This document shows positions 10,141 to 21,784 of a stretch of 35,624 bases of DNA, piece after piece. Both the position numbers and the translations under genes were made by a program. Within the stretch, counting starts at the first letter, position 1, and the number at the start of each line of letters is the position of its first letter. This DNA comes from Dicyema japonicum (taxonomy: Eukaryota; Dicyemida; Rhombozoa; Dicyemidae). The stretch covers positions 1 through 35,624 of the forward strand of contig RDEW01000102.1 in the NCBI GenBank assembly GCA_011109175.1, in the 5' to 3' direction. The notes under the pieces are model-generated. The model ran no database searches. It saw only the letters and a program-made list of their open reading frames with translations, and was not told the DNA's origin.

Positions 10141-11464
10141 TTTTCTTGCTTTATAAAAATAACTTAACAATATGGCGTGGAAGCTGATGGTTCTGTTTCA
10201 CTGAATCCATCTATCTCAGGACTCCCCCAGTGCCTGAGTGTGTTCTTTCTCTTTCCTACTCCAGTGGAGGGTTCCCAGTATGGCGATACGTGATGCTGAA
10301 AAAGGATGCATCTTAATCTTACAAGAAAAAAATAATAAAACCTGTTTTAGATATACCCTGGGTTATTAAAAAGCTGAATAGCCTATAAAGCCAAAATTCG
10401 ATTGTTCTATACTCCTTAAGTCCTTTAGAGTGAATTGAGATCAAAACCAAGGAGCATTTTAAGAAAAGAGATAACAATTGGTGCTGAAACTGACAGGCCT
10501 CAAAGGCACAGATGAGAGTGTTGTACACTTTCATGGATCCATCAGAGTGAGTGGTGACTAGTCTAAAATTTTTTTTCAAAGGAAGATACCTAGGTCACCA
10601 TGAGTGATCTAGAAATCTGAGTTAGTTCGCACTTTGGAATATCCAAAGCGAATCGGAAAAAGGGAGCAATGTAGGTTTTTTCTAAAAGTAGCTTCGGATG
10701 GGTTATAGACTTAGGAGGTCGACAACTGGATAGTGATTTTGCGAACAGATTACACAAGTAACAATATGATCCCGAATAATATTCGATCTCTTGATATCGA
10801 GGCTGTGGTTCTTTTAGACAACATTTTTACCCTCATCATGTATGTATTCTTTTGTTTTTTATAATAACTGTAAAATCGGTCTTGGGTATTTCTCAAATTA
10901 GAATGCCTTCATGTTGGTCCTGTATTATTCTTGGGGGAATATATCATGAATTAGTCATCAAATGTTTTGAACTCATTAAGTTGAAAGTCAGAGACGATTG
11001 GAGACAATTTAAAAGATACACAGTCTATACTCTGTTTTGTCCTTCAGATATGGAGGAACATTATCCTGGAAATTATGGATATTTACTCTTGGTTTGACCA
11101 TAAAGAATTCTTCCTAGGCAGACTTATGGACTTTCCTCTAAATCTAGGTCAGCGGGGTTTGAACTCTGACATCGGTGTACTATATGCTTTCTTATATCTG
11201 AAAGTTTGCGTATCCGATGTCTTCTGGAACATTCAAATAGGGGGAGAGAAATTAAGTGTGATAAAACTATTTTCATTTGCGCATTAAAATCAGCCGAGAT
11301 TATATCGCATTTTCTGGCCAAAACGAATTCCATAAAATCTTGTCGATGTAGAGTTCACGTGGACTGAAAAACCGGAAAGCCAAAAGATTTTAATTTGCCA
11401 TTCTTAAGCCAATCAAAGTTATGTGAACTTTTTTTGATCAATTCATTTATCCATTAAAAGAATA
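10141..11464. other. Gap, no supported gene
   Basis: Contains C- and T-rich sequence at 10190-10280 (CACTCC/CCAGTGGAGGG-like, also seen near 29790) and several ATG-started frames of 69-86 codons (10319-10579 minus, 10852-11097 plus, 11075-11287 plus, 11124-11333 minus), none with family features. They overlap each other on opposite strands, as chance frames do. Confidence 0.35.
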
Positions 11465-13083
11465 ACGGGATTAGTATGCAGAGCATTCCTGCCAACGCTG
11501 ATAACACAGCTACAACCGACCCAAATAGGAGTCAGCACACCAAGGGTTGTGAAGTGGCAGTCCATGCTGTCCGAACATTCATCGAAAAACACGAGAACAT
11601 TCCTTACGTAATCGTCAAAATTGACATTAAAATGACTTCAACTTGATACGACGTGATACAATTCTGGAGGATTGCTTCACATACTACCCATCAGTGTACA
11701 GCTATATTCATAGCTCGTACGGAAAACCATCCAGTCTGGTACACGGCCAAAATTACATTCCATCGTTTTCTAGAGTCCAACTAGAAAACCCACTGATTGT
11801 TTGAAAAGTCTGATAGTACAATGGAATCCCTATGAATAACTCTAAACACCACGAAGTGTGAAGTATCACTTTTGGATTTCCGCTGCTTGAATGGGACTTG
11901 ATCATTGATATGTTCAGAGAGATCATTCCAGAAAGCCACAGAAACCAAATCAGAACAACTGGAAATACTTGGATGCCCTCTTATTGATGATGGAATCTGT
12001 AACAATCTAAGAACAAAAGGACATCAACTAAAAACAACATTCAGACGTCTAGAGATGCTGAACTCACATACCTCTCTATTCTTGATGATAAACGCCTTAT
12101 CAGCACAGAAACTGAACTACGTTCTTCGGGGGGCACCCTGCTACCTGAAAATGCAACAGCTCGATGCTATCGATTCCCTCTTCCGGACCACCATTGAGCG
12201 TATCACAAATGAGAAATTTTACGACCAAAGGTGGGACCCTACCCCGTTAGCCTGGGCGGACTGGGAATCCCTTCACCGAACGATCTGGCTTGATCCGCGT
12301 ATTTGTCCACTTTGAGCTCCACCTGACTGCTGATCAGGATAATTTTCCAACTCCAAACAGAATCATCTGAAATCACAAATATGGAGCATTCGAAAGGGAT
12401 GATGCCTGAGCAGAAATACCGTTACAGGACCATCTGCGAGGATAAATATGAAAAGCTTTTGAACCAATCAAACCAACACAGATATGCCTGTCTAGTCACT
12501 GAAAGATGGGAATGAAGTGGCGCGTAGGTCAATGCAATCCCAGTTGGTAGTGTCGGGACCCACTTGACGACGATACTGTCCGCATCGGCATCTCCACCAG
12601 ACTTTGACTGGAGATTTGCCGGACTTACAAATGCCGGTGTGGCGCCACGGTCGATTGTTATGGACACCATACCCTCTCGTGTCAAAGAAGTGCAGGACGA
12701 TTCCCACGACACAAGGCGATCAACAGAATTGTCAAGCGAGCCCGGGAGTCTGCGGGATACCCCACCATACTTGAACTTGTTGCCCGGACAGAGTAGACGG
12801 AACATTGTCGGGAGTGCGGTAGACACACTGTATGCCGCGGAAAAAACTATGAGGGCAAAGGAGAAGAAATACGAAGCGCTACGCGAACGATTTGCGTTGT
12901 ATCTGATTGTAGTTGAAACAACTGGAGGAATAAGTGGAATCGCTTCGTTTCCTGAAGAAACTTGGACACCTAGCTACACTAAATAGCTACGACGCGCGTG
13001 AGACCCGGTGGCTTCTCCAGTTGATCTCTGTTGCAATCGTGAAAGGCAACGCAACGTCGATAATGTCGGCGGGGTCCACTTTG
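11465..13083 (+). pseudogene. RLE-type LINE ORF, family A copy 2 (decayed)
   Basis: Second family A copy, running from the RT core to the 3' end. Frames in order: GCEVAVHAVRTFIEKH and YVIVKIDIK (11545-11628, first RT Asp kept), then after a one-base shift DFNLIRRDTILED (about 11637-11676), QLEILGCPLIDDGI (about 11957-11998), TTIERITNEKFYDQRW (12190-12237), IPSPNDLA (12267-12290), and the intact zinc-like motif CRCGATVDCYGHHTLSCQRS with RFPRHKAINRIVKRA (12625-12735). The endonuclease PD core is lost, though KYEALRERF and VVETTGGISG follow at 12868-12940. The 3' end reads ETRWLLQLISVAIVKGN (about 13000-13050), with a last stop just past 13083. At least six frameshifts or stops. Its 3' end touches the left arm of the long inverted repeat. 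Confidence 0.85.
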
Positions 13084-15585
13084 GATGGATGGCAGTTTTA
13101 AATAAAAGAATTAATTTGTGTTTAAATTTTAAAATAAATCACGTTTTGGAAACTCGTAAATTATAAATATCATTGAAAGTCTCTTTAAGTCATCTTTCAT
13201 AACTATTGTTACACTTATGGCCAAAATTAAGTTATCCAGAGTGGCCTTTCCATTATTTCTAGTTACTAGCTTAAATATATAATAATTGGCTGCCGAATAA
13301 GTGAAGACGTTGATTTACATAAAATGTAAAAATCACTAACTACGCTAGGGTCACCGTAAACGGGCAGAATGAAGAGAATCTGTTTAAAAATCTGAGGACA
13401 AATGACTGTTTCGACTATCTGCTATACACATTAGTGTCACTAACCATCACGTTTACAATACTGGAGAGGCAATACTCAGCAGTATTTCGGAAGTGTCTAT
13501 TTTAATGTTTAACAATATGTTATTTCAGAATTATTGTGAAGTCCAGAAACCCTATTTAGCAAATTCATTGATTTTTGTGAAAATTTTATTTTTATTAGGA
13601 TCTATCGGATATTGGTAATTATAATTTGTAAGAAAAATTTGATCACCAAAGTGCAAAATGATTTCAAAAGTCTCTTATCAAAGTCATCAGTTTCCCATAC
13701 ATAATTTCCCCAATCATTTAGTAAATGCAGTTCCAAGAAATACCATATAAAGTAGATAAGTGAATTGTAACCTTTTGGGATCCGTATGGAGGTTGTCGAA
13801 CCCAGTTGACAAACTTCTCATCTCCTGCCAGAATACTGTGCATGATGGCTGTCATAAAATGAGAGAAGTCCATTGGACGGCATCAATTCAAAAAGTCTTC
13901 ATTAGCAAATGATAAATTTTCTTTAAACCAGCTAGAATACCACGTGGTGGTTTAGATGTGTATTTAACGAGTAAGTTAATATGGAATTTATTATGACATT
14001 CCGATAAATCTATTTTATTGCAAAAATAAGCACCTGTCTAATATTTCATAAAAGTAGTAATTGTTATTATTTACTAAGAAATTTGGAGTGGTTTTGTTTC
14101 TGGAAAATTGTGGACATACCATAATTTCCACATTTTTTCCGATACTCCGAATAAAAAAGCGTTAGATTCCCCATAATCTTCTTTAAACATTAAAATATAA
14201 AATCAAATTCTACCTTTTCTGACTAGACCCCTTTGATCTAAAAGTCTTTAAATGATAAGGTTTAAAATTAAAAAAAATTTAATTTTTAAACTGTTAACAA
14301 AATACAATTAATTCTCAGTTGCATTGCAAAGTGATAGGAAATTTTATGTAGATTTGATTTTACTCAAATACCTCACTACAGGAGGTATTCCCTCACGAAT
14401 GTATGGTAAGACATTTTCTTTTTTCAGAAACTCGACTTTGTGATTTGAAAGCAAATAGTAGCTGCGACTACCCATTTGACTCAATGATGGTCTGCATAAA
14501 TCCATCTTATTATGAAAAGTAGGTTGAATGTAAATTGGTCCAAATGACTTTCAGCCAATCATAATTTAGATGAAGCCATCAAAGTGACAGTTAATCTCAA
14601 AATGAGTGTTTATCCAAAATATTCTATGAATGAGTGCCCTGAGTGTTCGACTACTCTATCCCTAAAATATTAAGCGACAATTATCGTATTAACCATGACA
14701 AAACTTTCCCATATCATTAAGATTGTTATAATAATAAAGCGAATTTATCTCAATATTTGAATTCTCTTATGATTGAAAAAGGGTGAATTAACGCCTTTAA
14801 AGAAAATCTTTGTCTTAGAATATTGTATAATCATTGAATCATCAATATTATCGAAATATTACGTAACTTGTCTTATGGGCTTCTCAGGACCCTGAATGTA
14901 CGAGTGAGAGGTGCTACACCACTTTCCTTAAATATATCAATTTTCATTAAAACACATGTCGACAATCCTCTTAAAAATATTATGTCTAATAATTTTGATG
15001 TTAAATCATGAATTGTGGCATTGAGGATGCTGGTTATGTAGAAATTATAGAATATGTAGAAAATGTTTGTTCGAATCATAGTACTGTGAGTAGTTATGAA
15101 ATATGTCTTATTTATTTTTGAATATGTATAAAATATTCCTCATACTGATTCTCTGTTTACGTGTGAAGTTGAAGAATTACTGAGAAAAATGAGGTAAGCG
15201 AAAGGTGATTGTTCACTGTTAAGTGATCTTTATATTAAATGTTGCACAACTTTAACGTGAAATTACATAATTAAACAGTCAATAATTCATTTTAGATTAA
15301 ATAGAGGTTCCATTGAGATTCGAGCACTTGAGAGTGGCCAATGGTTTACGGGATTATATAAGAGGGACAAAGAATTTTTTCTTATCGAACCAGTCGTCTC
15401 TAATCAATCGCATGCAACTTGAACAGTGTTCAGTGAGATATAACATTTTACAATTCAGGAAATATTAATCTAACAATCCCTTTGCTCCAAAAGGCAGATG
15501 ATACTCAGTCGAGTGCCTCCATAATACTATTTACACATTATAGATTTGATTTGGATTCTCCTAGAATTCAAAACTTTATATAGTT
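13084..15585 (-). repeat. Left arm of long inverted repeat (element E copy)
   Basis: The plus strand here is the reverse complement of 32945-35624: position 13084 pairs with 35624 and about 15585 with about 32945. Match is very high near 13740-13870 (about 97% by eye over some 380 bases) and lower near 14870-15060. A deletion of about 180 bases relative to the right arm falls near 14048 (right arm about 34467-34660). Reading frames on both strands look partly open, but stops and frameshifts occur in either direction. The clearest minus-strand pieces are YYLLSNHKVEFLKKENVLPY (about 14465-14406) and EDYGESNAFLFGVSEKMWKL (about 14180-14120). I recognise no protein family. The arm ends internally, lacking the hairpin end of E seen at 17062 and 32519. 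Confidence 0.88.
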
Positions 15586-16009
15586 TCAAAAATTTCATGT
15601 ATAGGTTCTCCGGTTAAATCATTTCACTCATATAAGTAAGAAAAACGAAAACAATGTTATACTTACTTGAGACGATGAACGCAGTGAGTGATCCCTGTAT
15701 CCCACTGACAAGACGTTTTATTAGTCTCCCTTCCGGATCCACCGTTTTTGTATAAATAGTGGTTAACTGTTAACTTTATTACATTTTAAGTCAAATTTCC
15801 ACATACCGAAAAAAATATGTCCACAAACAACAGACATACACAACTTTTTTTAATTTCAAAATATAGATTTTATTTTTTTGGATTAAAGAGAAACAGAAAT
15901 ATGTTAAAAAGGGCGATACAGTCGTATTTTAATTATTAATGTAAGAATAAAAAATTATTATTTTTACTAAAAAAATTAAAATGAATAAATCACAAAATCA
16001 ATCAATCAA
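15586..16009. other. A+T-rich gap, nothing recognised
   Basis: Sequence between the inverted-repeat arm and a family A 3' scrap. No gene, RNA or recognised repeat. Confidence 0.35.
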
Positions 16010-16110
16010 AAATGGTCCGCGCCGACATAATCGACGTTGAATTGCCTCTCGTGATCGCAACTGAGATCAAATGAGAAGCCACTATTTAGCGTTGCTAGAA
16101 ACCAAGTTTC
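16010..16110 (-). pseudogene. RLE LINE family A, 3' terminal scrap
   Basis: The minus strand reads GTGGCTTCTCATTTGATCTC, then GTTGCGATCACGAGAGGCAA and TCAACGTCGATTATGTCGG, matching the last 100 bases of family A copy 2 (about 12950-13070), which encode the conserved C-terminal LLQLISVAIVKGN-type motif. It is a strongly 5'-truncated insertion or relic. Its 3' flank is T-rich. Confidence 0.7.
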
Positions 16111-16154
16111 TTTAAAAACGAAGAGATTTCCCACAAAAAATATATTAAATTAAA

Positions 16155-16372
16155 TTATTCCAAAAAATAAGAGTAACCGAACGAACTAACTCCTTGATTC
16201 TGACTCGTTCCAGCGTTCCAGATCTTGTTTCCAGGTAACGACATAGTCCCCAGGGAGAGAATAGTTGATCCTCTTGATGCCGGCCAGGCATTGGGCTTCT
16301 CCTCAGCATGTGGATCTAATGACGCTTTATTTATGATCAACTAGCCTCATAGCACCCATGACGCCACATAAT
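16155..16372 (-). mobile_element. SINE-2-like repeat
   Basis: Minus-strand copy of the repeat at 8583-8775: GCCCAATGCCTGGCCGGCAT, CAAGAGGATCAAC, CTGGGGACTATGTCGTTACC, CTGGAACGCTGGAACGAGTC, ending TTTTTTGGAATAATTTAA. A minus reading frame spans 16340-16155 (61 codons), but the matching plus copy at 8583 does not keep it cleanly, so the similarity is at nucleotide level. The 5' side carries the GTGGCGTCATGGG motif seen near other copies. Confidence 0.6.
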
Positions 16373-17061
16373 ATAAATTAAATACTAAAAACACACAATA
16401 TAAATTAAATACTTTAAATATTTGGTTTTATTTTTCAATAAATTGTTATTATTCAAAAAATGATAAAAATGAATAGAATTTAATTAAAAATAAAAATTTT
16501 CAAATAATTTTTTTTCAGAATATATTAATGTATATTGTACAAAAATAGTGAAATTTATTTAAAGTCTTGTAGTAGTTGATTTCCTTTTATATAATCTTTA
16601 ACAATAAATTTTCATATGTTAAATCATTGGATACTCATAACCAGGAACTGAAACAGCATTCAGACTAAATCTAGTCTTAAAAGTTGATAATTATACAAAA
16701 CCAACAAAGAGACTGAAAACACGCTTGTTAATCTTCTGCATACATTCATTTAGTAATTAACTCTTAATTTGATTAATTTTTATTATTTTTTTATCAGCAT
16801 ATATTGAATATAGTTTAAACCTAAAGTCATCAAAAATTTTAAGTTATTTAGGTGCTATTTCACGTAGCACATGGTTTTGCTTGAGTCATGCGTTGCAGCC
16901 ATCTTCCTGGTACCTCGCCCACAACATCTTGTTTCTGTCCTTCATTCGAACATCGTAATTTATAAGTAATTAGAACAAAATATCCGATGATATCCGTCAT
17001 ATACTACATGTTCTATATTATCAATTAAACATGCAGCAATTACATTGCGATTATCCAAAAT
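16373..17061. other. A+T-rich gap, no gene
   Basis: Very A+T-rich. A 6-bp stem (GTGCTA/TAGCAC) lies at about 16852-16869. Nothing else recognised. Confidence 0.4.
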
Positions 17062-17109
17062 ACAGCTTGTTTTCGTCCTCGCTTAGACAGTCTTTCAGTT
17101 TCTTGTTTA

Positions 17110-17134
17110 AGGAGAGCTTAATTGCAGCTCTCCT
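17110..17134. repeat. 9-bp perfect hairpin at E end
   Basis: AGGAGAGCT at 17110-17118 pairs with AGCTCTCCT at 17126-17134 across a 7-base loop. Two weaker stems follow at once (CCTAGTCTTCTCTAGG; TTCTCTTCGGAGAA). The same 25 bases recur unchanged at 32566-32590. Confidence 0.85.
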
Positions 17135-17415
17135 AGTCTTCTCTAGGAGGGATAAGATCTTCTCTTCGGAGAAAAGAACCACCTCTCACACCCATAAAGT
17201 AGGATAGAGAGAATAACTCCCTTAAAGATGAGCAGGTAGGTGCCACGGCTAACGTGTAACTTTCATGTACACAGAAGCGACTGAAAGCTCTCTTTCTCCA
17301 TTCCATTATGTCTTCTATGTAATCTCCTGCGTTCCATACTTGACCTTTCTACCTTTAGAGTTTTGGCTACCTTTCTGGATAATGAATGCGTCATAACGAC
17401 TGGAATAAAAGTCTG

Positions 17416-17443
17416 GTCTCCACATCAGCACGGATGTGGAGAC
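17416..17443. repeat. 11-bp perfect hairpin inside E
   Basis: GTCTCCACATC (17416-17426) pairs with GATGTGGAGAC (17433-17443) across a 6-base loop. It is identical at 32857-32884, although flanking sequence has diverged. Confidence 0.85.
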
Positions 17444-17970
17444 TCCTGCAGGAAGAGTGCAAGCAGATATTCCAGACACAGGAAGAGTCCTTATAAAGTG
17501 ATGGATTCTAAGCAATCAACTCAAATCCCTAATATGGAAATAGTACTATGAATAAACTCGAATGAGTATCATCTGCCTTTCGGAAAGCAAAGGGTTTGTT
17601 AGATTGATTTTCTTGAACTGTAAAAGGTTATTACTCAGTTGAATTTTGTTCAAGTTGCATTGGGATTGATTAGAGAGGACTGGTTCGATAAGAAGGAAAG
17701 CTTTTCCCTCTTCAACAATCTCTTAATCTTCTAACCACACTCACTTACACGAAGCTCATTGCAACTTTCATTGGCTGTTTAATTTTGTATTTTCAAAGTT
17801 GCGCAACATTTAATATAAAGCTCACATTCAATGAATAGTCGCCTATCACTAACCTCATTTTCTTACCATTTATAATAATTATCAATATCCAAAAGATCTT
17901 AATGAAAATGAAATTTTGGCTAAAATTAATGAATTTGCTGAATATGGTTTCTGACTTCACATAAAAAAAC

Positions 17971-18504
17971 GTATTTAAGTATTATTAAGATAAAATGTAA
18001 TTCACAACTGTTTTTTTCTTTCTATAATACTTGCTTTGTAATTTAGAGAAACTTAATGTTTAACTTTAAGTTATCTCTCTATTGCAGATAATCTAACTAA
18101 AATATCAATTTTGTCTACAGGTATTACTTTTAGAATTTTCATTTTCAACAAATGTTTCCTTTTCCAGTATTCAATATGTGACATGCTGGACTGGTTACCA
18201 TCAGTTGTCATTAAGTCATTTTGCCTGTCATTAGTGATGAAATTTATCATAAATCAATGATAATAACTTTATTTTTTATTTTTTAACTGACAAGTATTTA
18301 ACAAAAGACAAATGTTAGTTAATACCGGCTGCGTGGATCGAGAACGAGTTCTTTTGGAGAATGGCCAATCCAATATTTTGTCTAAACCATAATCATTCTC
18401 GTTGATCCCTTATCTTTCTGTCAAAAATTACTAACTTTATTGTAATTAATTATTAAGTTTTCTTGCACAACACATTTTAATTATTTTTGATTTTCCTGAA
18501 GCTC
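17971..18504. other. A+T-rich gap, nothing recognised
   Basis: No coding similarity, RNA gene or repeat identified. Confidence 0.4.
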
Positions 18505-18803
18505 TTTAATCTAATGTTCGCACTTTCCGAGGAGCCATATCAGTTATCGCTCCACAGGCAGAACACACTATTTTATACAAAGAACTGATATAATAGCTAA
18601 TCGAGGGAAAATCAATACTCTTCATTTCTTTATTTTTATTGGGTGTATGTCCTTTCAGACTATCCAGTTCTGCAGTGAATGTCCACTGATAACGGCGTCA
18701 CTCGTTAAGCCCTTTTTAGCATCGTGGAACCTTCGACCATGTGACAACAGCGAGAACCCCGTGACTTACGTCACTTTGCCTGACACCTAACCACTATGCT
18801 ACC
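18505..18803 (-). mobile_element. SINE-1, full-length copy
   Basis: A roughly 300-bp tRNA-derived SINE on the minus strand. Head: A-box-like TAGCATAGTGG near 18801-18791 and a B-box-like GGGGTTCTCG near 18761-18752, spaced as in polymerase III internal promoters. Body: GAAGGTTCCACG, TTATCAGTGGACATTCACTG and an A-rich AATAAAAATAAAGAAATGAA stretch. 3' part: CGATTAGCTATTATATCAG, AGTGTGTTCTGCC, GGAGCGATAACTGATATGGC. The copy at 30905-31210 has the same order of parts. It would be transcribed by RNA polymerase III and mobilised by a LINE. Mutated boxes suggest it is silent. Confidence 0.7.
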
Positions 18804-19434
18804 TTTTAAAATGATAAAGTTAGTTCGGAAACTAAAGCTCATACTAATAAAAATAAAATGACACAAATCGAGTAATTTGCAATGAAAGTTAGTTCGGAAC
18901 AAAGGCGACTTTTGTTAATTTTAAGGGAATATTCAAATCTATTGTAGAATTCCACTTTTATCGGGTGACGTGTCAGCTATCGAATCTATTGATAGTAAAC
19001 ACATATATTACCAGTAGAACTATTCTGAAATAGGTTTACTCATTATTCCACAATTAAGGCAGATCTTACAAAAATATATCGAAATTAGAATTAGTATTTG
19101 ACTACGTGTTTAATCATAACAGTGGATCTTTTGGCTACATTATTTGATTTAACAGAATTTTTGAAAAATATTGGATCGATAGTTTATTATTAAACTAGCA
19201 ATGTAGTATGAAATGGTTCTCTCAATTGTGAGCGTGTTCAATGAACAAGTAATTGATTAACTTAATTATAATTCTTCTTGAAAATATAACAGCCATGTGA
19301 TAATGTAAATAAAAAATATGTGGTAAGGTTGAAAATATTTCCCAAGTTTTCTTCATTTATAAGTGCTAATGATTATATTTGGAAAATCAATCAAAACAGA
19401 AATTTACTAATATCATTATGATTATTTGCTAATA
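18804..19434. other. A+T-rich gap, nothing recognised
   Basis: A short direct repeat, GTTAGTTCGGAA, occurs at about 18819 and 18887. No gene seen. Confidence 0.35.
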
Positions 19435-19715
19435 TTGCCAAGTTTTGAAATCTTGTATAAGCTCTGAGGGTAGATATGATAAATATAAATAAAATTAACA
19501 AAAATCTGAGAAAAATAATGTATTTTCGAAAAATATTGTGCGTTAGACCACTCATACATAGTTATAATTATATTCTACACAAACTCCAAAATTGTAAACT
19601 AACCCCAATGCCCTTCATATTGACAAAAATCCCTTATTCATTCACTCCCCGAATCCAAAGGGAAATAATAATGTTTTAATTTCATGTTACTGATGATGAA
19701 TAAAAAATACAAAAA
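19435..19715 (+). repeat. Diverged direct duplication, unit 1
   Basis: Matches 19875-20135 in the same orientation through AGGTAGATRTGATAAATRTA, CACTCATACWTAGTWATAA, CACAAACTC, CCCCAATGCC, TTCATATT, TATTCATT and ACTCCCCGAAT. Identity by eye is about three in four. A reading frame in this unit (19476-19679, 67 codons) is not kept in the other unit. Confidence 0.7.
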
Positions 19716-19874
19716 TTTAGTGAAAAATTTAATTTTCCGTAAGCATATATGTTGATAATGTGGAAATTAACTAAATTTTAAAACGAAAATAGAGTAATTG
19801 GTATATGTGCAATTTACAAAGAAATAAGATTCATATCAAGTAAAAAATATTCGATTCATAGAACGAGTTGGTTA

Positions 19875-20135
19875 TTCATTTTAAAATCTTGTATTTTTTA
19901 TGAAGGTAGATGTGATAAATGTAAATGAAATTAGCAGCCATCTGAGATTATTAATTTATTTTCTAAAATATTGTGTAAATTTTAGATCACTCATACTTAG
20001 TAATAAATTATTTCTCCACAAACTCTAAATTTGAAACTAATCTCCCCAATGCCATTCATATTAACAAATTTCCCATATTCATTAACTCCCCGAATAAAAA
20101 TATCATGTTAATGATACTGAATAACAAATTATTAA
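19875..20135 (+). repeat. Diverged direct duplication, unit 2
   Basis: Partner of 19435-19715, about 440 bases downstream. Small indels break any shared reading frame, so the pair is non-coding or long dead. It could be two copies of an unknown A+T-rich element. Confidence 0.7.
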
Positions 20136-21088
20136 AAATGAAATTATCCGTAGTCAATTTTGATTTTAATTATTTCATAATATTGGATAATCTTATAATG
20201 TATGATACAAACATTATATAATTCTCTCATGTTTTGGAAAATGGAATAAATTCTGATAACAAATCATCAACATCTAATCGTTTTACTATGAGAAGCAATA
20301 TATCCTCGTGTATCAATAATTGCTTTTTATGAAAATGACTAAAGTTCGTATCTTTCATTTGAATATTTGAATGAGAGAAATATTATGATAATAATCCATA
20401 GTAATTAAAAACCCATCTTTTGTGCTCTTTAATCCTCCCTTGATGTCATAAATCGTTATGCTTATTAATGTTAATTGTTGAATTTGTTTTCGTTGTGTGA
20501 AATAAATAATTGTTTTAGTTAATAGGCTTTACAAGTCAGCAATTAGCAACAAAAATTAAATGTTGCGTAATAAATATTATATAATATTGAATAACTTTAT
20601 CGATTGAATAAATTGCAGTTATTTGTAATTGATAATAATTTCGATTATTCGGGAATACAACAATTGCTCTTTCTCGCCTTAAGTAGCTCGTGGAAATTCA
20701 AAAATTTATTGAATAAGTGTATTGGTATATGCCGGATTTCTCAATGCTGTAATCCACTGCACTAGACCGATAACAGACGAAAACATGGATTCCTCTAATA
20801 TTATAATTTATTTCAGTGATATGGTTATCATCTTTTCAATACTGAAGGAATTCTGGTAAATATAAATCCAGTCTGGGAGATATTGAATTCCGTTCAATTA
20901 TACTCTGAGAATAGTCGAAAACATGGCACAAGCGAAGAAATAAACACTGTACAGGTAGCGCGGACGTGCATTAACTAACTCTGATTAGTCCAAGAATGAT
21001 GCAAATTTCAGAAATTGGCAAAATGCTATACCATCGAACATTTTTCCAATAGCCATCAAGCACTAATCAAAGATCAGATACATAATAT
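20136..21088. other. A+T-rich gap, nothing recognised
   Basis: No coding similarity or RNA gene identified. The composition becomes less extreme near 20690-21060. Confidence 0.4.
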
Positions 21089-21152
21089 TGAGGTATATAT
21101 AGAATAAATCTAAGATATATGAAATTGAAATATACCTCCGAGAAATCTCGGA
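21089..21152. repeat. Two adjoining inverted repeats
   Basis: GAGGTATAT at 21090-21098 pairs with ATATACCTC at 21130-21138. Overlapping its end, TCCGAGA/TCTCGGA (21137-21143 and 21146-21152) forms a tight 7-bp stem with a 2-base loop. The only clear structure in this A+T-rich stretch. Role unknown. Confidence 0.6.
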
Positions 21153-21298
21153 TATATGATACTTAAATATATCTCTGTAAAAGTAATAAATATATTTTTG
21201 AAGGTCAAATAAAAAACTCAACAAGACCACAAGAAAGACACACAAGCACGTTGCACGTTAAATGTATTTAGAATGGGTTGACCATATTATAATAAATT

Positions 21299-21445
21299 TT
21301 AATAATAATAATAATAATAATAGTAATAACAGCCTTTTTCACGGAGCCGTGATATTAGCTCCGCATAACATCGTAGATGCGTAAACCTTTCACCAGGTAA
21401 ACAGCAGCGGAAAGGGATTTGCTACCCTGTGCAAGCAGTGCAACT
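21299..21445 (-). mobile_element. SINE-1, internally shortened copy with ATT tail
   Basis: The minus strand reads CCGCTGCTGTTTACCTGGTG, ACGCATCTACGATGT, then jumps directly to TATGCGGAGCTAATATCACGG, GTGAAAAAGGCTGTTATTA and an (ATT)n tail (AAT repeats at 21299-21328). Compared with the full copies it lacks the middle region. The simple-repeat tail and shared 3' end are typical of LINE-mobilised SINEs. Confidence 0.7.
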
Positions 21446-21639
21446 CTCAACAATACACAGTTACGACGTGTCTTATGAGAAGGGTATACATCACCCCTCT
21501 CCAATTCCTATTCCCGAAACTACCCCGCCCAAAGAAAAGTTGTGTTGGATCCCAGAAGGCGCACGAAGAGAAAGATCACTTAATTAATTAGGCCTTCGAG
21601 ATCACTTAATTAATTTAGTAATTAAATTAACTATTGAAG

Positions 21640-21778
21640 TGAAGATCATTCTTTGGTCCTACGATTAGTTAAAATTAACTGTTCTTTACTTAAATAAAGT
21701 GTGTGTTCTGCCTATGCGGAGCTATAAATACTATGGCTCTCGTGAAAAGGCTTTTATTATTATTATTAACTATTGGTG
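21640..21778 (+). mobile_element. SINE-1, 3' half with ATT tail
   Basis: The best preserved 3' half of the family: GAAGATCATTC, CCTACGATTAGTTAAAATTA, TGTTCTTTACTTAAATAAAG, TGCGGAGCTATAAATACTAT, GGCTCTCGTGAAAAGGCT and TTATTATTATTATT. It lies in inverted orientation to the copy at 21299-21445, about 195 bases away. A 17-base direct repeat (AGATCACTTAATTAATT, 21573-21589 and 21599-21615) lies just upstream. Confidence 0.7.
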
Positions 21779-21784
21779 TTTTTT

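Larger units (their letters stand above)
17062..17970 (+). mobile_element. Element E, internally deleted copy
   Basis: 17062 to about 17870 matches 32519 to about 33350 in the same orientation, and about 17873-17965 matches about 35085-35180. This copy therefore equals the long right copy minus about 1.7 kb of interior. Both begin at ACAGCTTGTTTTCGTCCTCG with unrelated sequence to the left, so 17062/32519 is likely a true element end. Minus-strand translation is partly open in both copies (RAFSRFCVHENYTLVVAPTC-like; VRGGSFLRREDL). No known protein family is recognised. Confidence 0.75.

Noticed and set aside
12422-12826. Minus-strand frames of 134 and 71 codons
   Set aside because: They are antisense to the recognised zinc-motif region of family A copy 2 on the plus strand.
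14406-14427. A 22-nt GT...AG stretch (GTAAG...TTTTTTCAG), preserved in both inverted-repeat arms, resembling a tiny intron
   Set aside because: No open plus-strand exon frames join across it, and on the other strand the same bases sit within an open stretch kept in both arms (HKVEFLKKENVLPY). Similarity to splice sites is likely coincidental.
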